Below, piece after piece: positions 59,338-64,000 of a DNA stretch of 64,000 bases (positions within the stretch are counted from its first letter, which is position 1; each line of letters opens with the position of its first letter). The position numbers were made by a program, and so were the translations under genes. The stretch comes from an uncultured candidate division Zixibacteria bacterium. Its GTDB lineage: Bacteria; Zixibacteria; MSB-5A5; GN15; PGXB01. A model generated the notes under the pieces. It was given only the letters and a program-made list of their open reading frames with translations, made no database searches and was not told where the DNA came from. The stretch is taken from positions 1-64,000 of the forward strand of contig CALAMC010000110.1 in NCBI GenBank assembly GCA_937925655.1. Reading direction: 5' to 3'.

Positions 59338-60465
59338 TTAAGATTCAATCATTTCCACATTGGCGCGGGGGACAATGGCCTTTTTGCCGTCCATGAATTT
59401 GACCTCCAGGATACGGGCATGGGATCCCGATTCCAGCTGGGTCAATTCCGGGGGAAGATTGGATACTTCGCCCAGTTCACCGAAATATGGATGTCGAATA
59501 ACGCGCACGGGAGAGCCTATTACCAGTCCCGTTTCCCGGAAGTCGGCATCGGCCTGCTTGGCATGGATGTCGCCACCTTTGGGGATAATAACTTCCGGTC
59601 GGATTACGCCGGCGCGAATCTGGGTGGCACCGTTGATGCAGGCAAGTTGTCCTTCGTTGGCTTTGAGAAGGTCAAACGTCCTTTGAGCCATATTAATTTT
59701 GCCAAAGCCCTCGGTGACGATCAACGTCACGCCAATTTCCTCCGAACCGGTAATAGCCACGCCGATATCGTAGCCAAGAATATCCCGGAGGTCCTTGTCG
59801 TCGAAACCCCCGACGACTATCCCGGCGGCGCCGACTTTGGCGGCCTTTTTGATGGCGTCGGCCAGGACCATATTGCCGCCGACAATAACCTTGCCCTCGC
59901 AAGATTCGTCGATTTCTTTCTCGGTCAAGGTAGTGGAATTGTTCGGCACGACTATTTTTATTTCGCCATGGGTTTCGCCGCCGATGCCGAAAATGCCCTG
60001 AATAAATGACGACCAGGTTGCAATGGCAACGCCCTCTCTTTCAAAAATCTCCACAACTTCGCCCTCGATATAGGCCTTAACCGTAACCGGGATAGGCTCA
60101 CCGCGCAATAGCACCTGCCCGGTGATATGAGATATCGATTCAATCGTCCCGGTAATGCGGGCCTGGCATTTGGATTTGAATAACCCGAAGAAGGACTTTG
60201 ACAAAGCAATATCTTCGCCCTGAACAACGGTGTCGCCTTCTTTTTTAAGCATGGCATCGGCAATATCTTCAGGGGGGATACCAAGAATATTGGCGACGTT
60301 GATCGGTTCAACGACGCCGGGCAGGTGTGTCCGGGCGACAACATCGTCAGGCTTGACCTTATCGCCGACTTTTACGACAACTTCTCCCTTAAGAGGGAGT
60401 ATTCTTTTTTTGGTCAGGAGTATTTTATCCGTGACTTTCAGTCCCGGTGTATATGCATGACCCAT
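59338..60465 (-). CDS. Unrecognised cytosolic protein linked to the MutL-like ATPase
   Basis: 375 residues; AAAGAGG precedes the ATG by 7 nt. No signal or membrane helix. The N-terminal part resembles a barrel-sandwich/lipoyl-like hybrid (LPLKGEVVVKVGDKVKPDDV, VVEPINVANILGIP). The middle has a Gly-rich alpha/beta region (KVIVGGNMVLADAIKKAAKV, AAGIVVGGFDDKDLRDILGY) and the end a KOW-like strand pair (GSPVRVIRHPYFGELGEVSN). I know no named family. Last of three genes headed by a MutL-like ATPase, so it may be its partner; this is inference from order only. Confidence 0.7.
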   Translation of the reverse strand: MGHAYTPGLKVTDKILLTKKRILPLKGEVVVKVGDKVKPDDVVARTHLPGVVEPINVANILGIPPEDIADAMLKKEGDTVVQGEDIALSKSFFGLFKSKCQARITGTIESISHITGQVLLRGEPIPVTVKAYIEGEVVEIFEREGVAIATWSSFIQGIFGIGGETHGEIKIVVPNNSTTLTEKEIDESCEGKVIVGGNMVLADAIKKAAKVGAAGIVVGGFDDKDLRDILGYDIGVAITGSEEIGVTLIVTEGFGKINMAQRTFDLLKANEGQLACINGATQIRAGVIRPEVIIPKGGDIHAKQADADFRETGLVIGSPVRVIRHPYFGELGEVSNLPPELTQLESGSHARILEVKFMDGKKAIVPRANVEMIES

Positions 60466-60486
60466 AAAATGCCTCTTTATCCATAA

Positions 60487-61269
60487 TCACTTGTTTTTTT
60501 TCTTGTTTAGTATAATGTAACACGCCGCCGCGAGAATAACCAACCCCAACACGATTATCAGCCAGCCTGACGCTGGTTTGGATGCTGTCTCCGTCTTGGC
60601 CGGTTCTGAATCCAGAGGTTTCTGGATATCGCGTTGTGACAGGTCAACTATTTGGGTGCTTTCTTTGGGAGCGACGTTATGAAGGTTTTCTGTGGACAGA
60701 CTGGTCGCCAGTTTGAAAAATTCCTTTTCGACATCATGGTAAATGCTGTCCGGAGCATAGCAGTTAAATACGGCGATTCCCCGGTCATGGAAAACCCTCA
60801 TTTGCAGAAGCATTTTGTTAACCGGTTCACCCCGGAAAATATCCCGGACTGCCACGGCGCGTATGCTTTTATCATATACCGGAGTCGTCAAGTCAAGGCC
60901 GTACTCCCCGGCGCTCCATTTGCCATGGCGACAGGTAGTTCCATATTCCGAAGAAATGTCCTTGAGGGCCGAATCAATTTCCGCGTCGGTCAATTTGCCG
61001 ATGGTATAACTGCTGACAAAAACATAGACCGTCTCCCAGAATGGCATGCGATCTTTGGCGGCCAAAGCGACATCGTAATCAAACTCATCCATGGATACTC
61101 CTTGCATGCCCAGGAATATGTTTACCTGGCGGTAATCGACTTCATACCAGTCGTCGGGGTACTGAAAATGAAAGCTTCCCCGCCAGTCAACAAAGGTTTG
61201 TCCGACCTGACCTATTCCGGTCGCGAACATCGCCGCGAGTAAAGAAACGAGTAATATGATTTTTTTCAT
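60487..61269 (-). CDS. Secreted protein with C-terminal membrane anchor, unknown function
   Basis: 260 residues: signal peptide to about residue 20 (FATGIGQ), an extracytoplasmic domain (about 25-170: GSFHFQYPDDWYEVDYRQV), a Ser/Thr-rich linker, one membrane helix (about 234-255) and a basic tail ending KKKNK. The domain recalls PsbP/DUF1795-like folds that open with F-x-x-P-x-x-W, but this is only a resemblance. It lies between the MutL-like ATPase gene (8 bp) and the unrecognised gene (21 bp). Confidence 0.65.
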   Translation of the reverse strand: MKKIILLVSLLAAMFATGIGQVGQTFVDWRGSFHFQYPDDWYEVDYRQVNIFLGMQGVSMDEFDYDVALAAKDRMPFWETVYVFVSSYTIGKLTDAEIDSALKDISSEYGTTCRHGKWSAGEYGLDLTTPVYDKSIRAVAVRDIFRGEPVNKMLLQMRVFHDRGIAVFNCYAPDSIYHDVEKEFFKLATSLSTENLHNVAPKESTQIVDLSQRDIQKPLDSEPAKTETASKPASGWLIIVLGLVILAAACYIILNKKKNK

Positions 61270-61277
61270 AGCTTCGA

Positions 61278-63134
61278 TTACCGATCCAAAGCTTCTTTCG
61301 GATAGATGTTAAGCTCCAGCATCCATTCTTTAAGTTTGCGAATGCGTTCCTTGTTATCGATTGGCAGGGTGAAAGGCCGCCCTCGGGCGTCGAGAATAAT
61401 GCCAACCACGCCACCGGATAATTCCGTTTCCACTTTGTGTCCGCGCCCCATGCCCAGGTCGAGATGCTGCAACGGTTCCAGTTCGGCCTTGGCTTTTTGT
61501 GGCAGGCCTTTTTCATCGAGGCCCAGTTTGATTAGCTTCATGTCGCCAAAATTCATTGTTCCCGTTTCCACTTTGCCGTCGGGCAAAGTTATTTTATAAT
61601 TCAGGACGGCGCCGCCCTTTTTAACCTCACCGACCGGCGCGACACAGCAGCCGAGGTGAATCAGGCAGTCTTTGTTAAATACTTCGCGGGCCGCCTGTTC
61701 CTGAACCGTCGACAGCACCCCCAGCTGGGGCATCATGAAAATCGAATCAACGGCAAGGCGGGTTATGCCTTCAGGGAGGAAGGAGTCGATCATCATCAGG
61801 GCCGACTGCTGGCGACGCGGGGCGTGTGACAGGACACCACCCGAGCCCACCAGGATATTGAGCGTCATCATATTGACAATAGTTGCGCCCGAAGCCGACT
61901 GCTCGAAAGCGTCGGCTATTGTTCTCTGCTGTTGAACGCCTTTAAGGACGGTCGCAAAATTCTTGTGCTGTATAAAAGCCAGACGCAGGGCTTCCTTGGC
62001 GATGGCCTGTTCGAATATAAGCTCTTCCATCGACTGCGGAATGGTAGTCGGGCGGATCATTTTGTTTTTGACACGATTGCGCAAATCGCGCTCGTCCATG
62101 TCGAACGGGACCCAGCGCATGACCATCGGCAATGTGGCCTCGGCGAAGACATTCGACACCGAATAACTCATGCCGAGATTGGCCGAAACGGTGCGGTTGA
62201 AGACACCCTCGGGACTGCCCTCGGGGCGGAAAACCGAGAAAACGTCGGTCGTGGCGCCGCCGATGTCAACCCCGACCGCCTCGATGCCTTCAAGGTCGGC
62301 GACTTTTTTGATGATCAGCCCGACCGCTCCGGGCGTGGGCATGATTGGGGCATCGGTCCAGCTCATCAGTTTTTTATAACCGGGAGCCTGGGCCATGACG
62401 TGTTCCATGAACAGGTTGTGAATTTCTTCGCGGGCCGGGCCGAGATTTTCCCGTTCCAGAACCGGACGGATATTTTCAACCGTCCGCAGGTCAACTTTAT
62501 CTTTGAGAGTATCCTCGACGGCTTTGGCGGCGTCTTTATTGCCGGCGTAAATGATCGGCAGTTTGTAACCCGTGCCCAAGCGTGGTTTGGGATCGGCGGC
62601 CGAAACCAGCTCGGCGATTTCAACGACATGCGTGGTGGTGCCGCCGTCAATCCCGCCCGAAAGCAGAATCATATCCGGGCGCAAATGCCTGATGCGTTCG
62701 ATCTGCTGATGGGGGAGACGTTTATCGTTGGAGGCGATCACGTCCATGACGATTGCGCCCGCGCCCAGCGCGGCCCGTTCGGCCGATTCGCCAGTCATAG
62801 AGCGTACCACCCCGGCCACCATCATCTGCAGGCCGCCGCCCGCCGATGATGTCGAAATGTAGACATCGGTGCCGATATTATCTTTGGCCGGAGATATAAT
62901 TCGTTCGTTTTCGTCGAGGAGCTTGCGTCCGGAAAGTTCTTCCACCTCACCCACGGCATTGAGCACGCCTTTGGTGACGTCCTCGAACGGCGCTTCCACT
63001 GTGGTTGGGGCTTCGCCACGGACAATCAAACGATATTCCCCGTCGCGTTTTTCTATAAGAATCGCTTTGGTCGTGGTCGAACCGCAGTCGGTCGCCAAAA
63101 TCACTTTTATATCGTTGGGATCCATCTTCGCCAT
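61278..63134 (-). CDS. GlmL/MutL-family ASKHA ATPase (glutamate-mutase-associated type)
   Basis: 618 residues. ATPase motifs of the ASKHA fold are present: ATDCGSTTTKAILIEK (about 15-30), SSAGGGLQMMVAG, ILLSGGIDGGTTTHVVEIAE and VGVDIGGATTDVFSVF (about 288-303). The family stands for MutL of clostridial glutamate mutase, thought to act as a reactivase or chaperone; it is unrelated to mismatch-repair MutL. No glutamate mutase subunits or other B12 enzyme genes are near. It heads a three-gene operon with its own promoter. The real client is unknown. Confidence 0.88.
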   Translation of the reverse strand: MAKMDPNDIKVILATDCGSTTTKAILIEKRDGEYRLIVRGEAPTTVEAPFEDVTKGVLNAVGEVEELSGRKLLDENERIISPAKDNIGTDVYISTSSAGGGLQMMVAGVVRSMTGESAERAALGAGAIVMDVIASNDKRLPHQQIERIRHLRPDMILLSGGIDGGTTTHVVEIAELVSAADPKPRLGTGYKLPIIYAGNKDAAKAVEDTLKDKVDLRTVENIRPVLERENLGPAREEIHNLFMEHVMAQAPGYKKLMSWTDAPIMPTPGAVGLIIKKVADLEGIEAVGVDIGGATTDVFSVFRPEGSPEGVFNRTVSANLGMSYSVSNVFAEATLPMVMRWVPFDMDERDLRNRVKNKMIRPTTIPQSMEELIFEQAIAKEALRLAFIQHKNFATVLKGVQQQRTIADAFEQSASGATIVNMMTLNILVGSGGVLSHAPRRQQSALMMIDSFLPEGITRLAVDSIFMMPQLGVLSTVQEQAAREVFNKDCLIHLGCCVAPVGEVKKGGAVLNYKITLPDGKVETGTMNFGDMKLIKLGLDEKGLPQKAKAELEPLQHLDLGMGRGHKVETELSGGVVGIILDARGRPFTLPIDNKERIRKLKEWMLELNIYPKEALDR

Positions 63135-63240
63135 ATCTGTTCCCTGTAATCTAAAAAATTATTTCCGTTTCCTCTGCCAGGCGGATTAAAACTCGCCGCC
63201 ACACCAAACAGGCAGTTTTTTGTCTAATTTAAAGACAATA

Positions 63241-63269
63241 ATTATAATATAAAAGCGCCGGATTGTAAA
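63241..63269 (-). promoter_or_regulatory. Sigma70-like promoter of the MutL-like operon
   Basis: Minus strand: TTTACA (63269-63264), 17 bp spacer, TATAAT (63246-63241). Predicted start near 63234, leader about 100 nt. Confidence 0.65.
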
Positions 63270-63327
63270 CCGAATTCTGATATATTCATCTGCCGCCAAA
63301 TAACCCCTCTCATCGAATTTATAAGCC

Positions 63328-63356
63328 TTGACAGGCGGATATAAACGGCATATTAT
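63328..63356 (+). promoter_or_regulatory. Promoter for a near-leaderless SemiSWEET mRNA
   Basis: TTGACA (63328-63333) and TATTAT (63351-63356), spacer 17. Transcription is predicted to begin near 63363, about 3 nt before ATG 63366. Confidence 0.65.
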
Positions 63357-63365
63357 CCTGCGCTT

Positions 63366-63623
63366 ATGATGGATACTGCGATGTGGCTGGGGCTGGTGGC
63401 GGGGACGCTGACCACGGCGTCGTTTGTGCCGCAACTGACCAAGGCGTGGAAATCCCGTTCGACACGGGATATTTCGTTGGCCATGTATATCGTTTTCACT
63501 CTGGGTGTTTTTTTGTGGCTGATATACGGCTTTTATATTGATTCAATTCCCGTGATAGCGGCTAATGTTATCACTCTGGCCATAGCCATCGTAATCCTTG
63601 TCCTAAAAATAAGATACCGCTGA
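63366..63623 (+). CDS. SemiSWEET-type (PQ-loop) small transporter
   Basis: 85 residues, three membrane helices. The PQ motif lies in ASFVPQLTKAWKSRSTRDIS (about 18-37), followed by FTLGVFLWLIYGFYI and a last helix with Asn (AANVITLAIAI). SemiSWEETs dimerise to move sugars down their gradient; the substrate is not decided by sequence. ATG 63366 and 63369 are adjacent and neither has a ribosome-binding site. The partial gene after it starts 33 bp on. Confidence 0.9.
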   Translation: MMDTAMWLGLVAGTLTTASFVPQLTKAWKSRSTRDISLAMYIVFTLGVFLWLIYGFYIDSIPVIAANVITLAIAIVILVLKIRYR

Positions 63624-63655
63624 ACCTTTATGGGATTGATCCCGTATTCAGGATT

Positions 63656-64000
63656 ATGGCCGGAAATAAATATTCGCAACTAATTGTGGCGCTTGTCGCG
63701 GCCCTTATTATATCCCAGATTGCGTTACACTTGCCTCAATTTTTATTTGAGAGCACCATTGCCAAAATGACCACCACGCAGGGATTGGAATTATTTCTTT
63801 CTTTGATGGCGATACTGATTCTGGGCAAAGGCAAATTCGGGGACTACGGTTTTCGACTGCCCTCCCGAAGTCATTTAACAACGGGGGCTTTCGCTTTATG
63901 GATGCTGGGGGCATTGGCCTTGGGGTCGTTGGCGACGGCGGCAATACTACTATCCGGCGGCATGGGCAATCCGGTAACGAAGAAACTCACTTTTCCTCAA
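63656..64000 (+). CDS. CPBP-family intramembrane metalloprotease, N-terminal part (runs off window)
   Basis: 115 codons from ATG 63656 to the window end. Two hydrophobic helices, then GDYGFRLPSRSHLTTGAFA, then a third helix and GNPVTKKLTFPQ, an arrangement often seen just before the catalytic helices of CPBP (Rce1/Abi) proteins. The EE-x-x-x-R and HxxxN motifs would lie beyond the window, so activity cannot be judged. AGGA lies close upstream. Confidence 0.6.
   Translation, partial: MAGNKYSQLIVALVAALIISQIALHLPQFLFESTIAKMTTTQGLELFLSLMAILILGKGKFGDYGFRLPSRSHLTTGAFALWMLGALALGSLATAAILLSGGMGNPVTKKLTFPQ

Noticed and set aside
61278..63134. Reading the MutL-like gene as mismatch-repair MutL
   Set aside because: The motifs are of the ASKHA/hydantoinase-like ATPase fold, not the GHKL ATPase of repair MutL.

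Overview
The window looks like a chromosomal stretch from an uncultured Gram-negative bacterium of the FCB / Zixibacteria-like part of the tree. The evidence is a full tolQ-tolR-tolA-tolB-pal-cpoB cluster, a TonB-dependent receptor, several lipoproteins, and secreted proteins ending in the YPNPFNP-type C-terminal domain used as a type IX secretion (T9SS) sorting signal, together with PorV/PorQ-type outer-membrane proteins. The phylum is inferred from gene style only; there is no rRNA here. Nothing in the window is an insertion sequence, prophage or CRISPR array.

Layout. 1-9.9 kb: a partial GNAT acetyltransferase, a VanZ-like protein, a giant secreted repeat protein (1,789 aa) with a smaller relative after it, a PP2C phosphatase, tRNA-Arg(ACG) and a lipoate/octanoate transferase. 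9.9-17 kb: an outer-membrane operon of TonB-dependent receptor, PorV-like protein and large lipoprotein, behind a leader that can fold. 17-25 kb: a glycosyltransferase-TPR protein facing two T9SS-type secreted proteases (S8 and M6). 25-32 kb: a dense housekeeping run, ecfT-truA-transaldolase-purB-psd-pssA-purS-purQ-DUF4321-tatA-unknown. 32-36 kb (minus): a signalling operon of double-FHA protein, metallophosphoesterase and CHASE2 Ser/Thr kinase. 36-40 kb: dusB-larB-larC-etfA. 40-47 kb: a multihaem-like lipoprotein (minus), then a propeller-like secreted protein, two PorV-like proteins and an isocitrate/isopropylmalate-type dehydrogenase. 47-53.6 kb (minus): dinB-dnaE2-like-ligA, preceded by four tandem palindromes. 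53.7-58.8 kb (minus): the tol-pal operon plus one unknown gene. 59-63 kb (minus): MutL-like ASKHA ATPase, an anchored secreted protein and an unrecognised barrel-type protein. 63.3 kb to the end: SemiSWEET and a partial CPBP protease.

How it fits together. Most genes sit in tight operons with 1-14 nt overlaps. Perfect-stem terminators close several units, and sigma70-like promoters can be read directly. At least four genes (lipoate transferase, glycosyltransferase-TPR, dusB, SemiSWEET) have good promoters so close to the start codon, with no ribosome-binding site, that leaderless or near-leaderless mRNAs are likely. The points most worth following are the tandem palindromes before the translesion-synthesis/ligase operon, the MutL-like three-gene operon of unknown purpose, the calcium-loop insertion in the TonB-dependent receptor, an unnamed secreted module used three times in two neighbouring genes, and a cytochrome-like lipoprotein with non-standard haem motifs.
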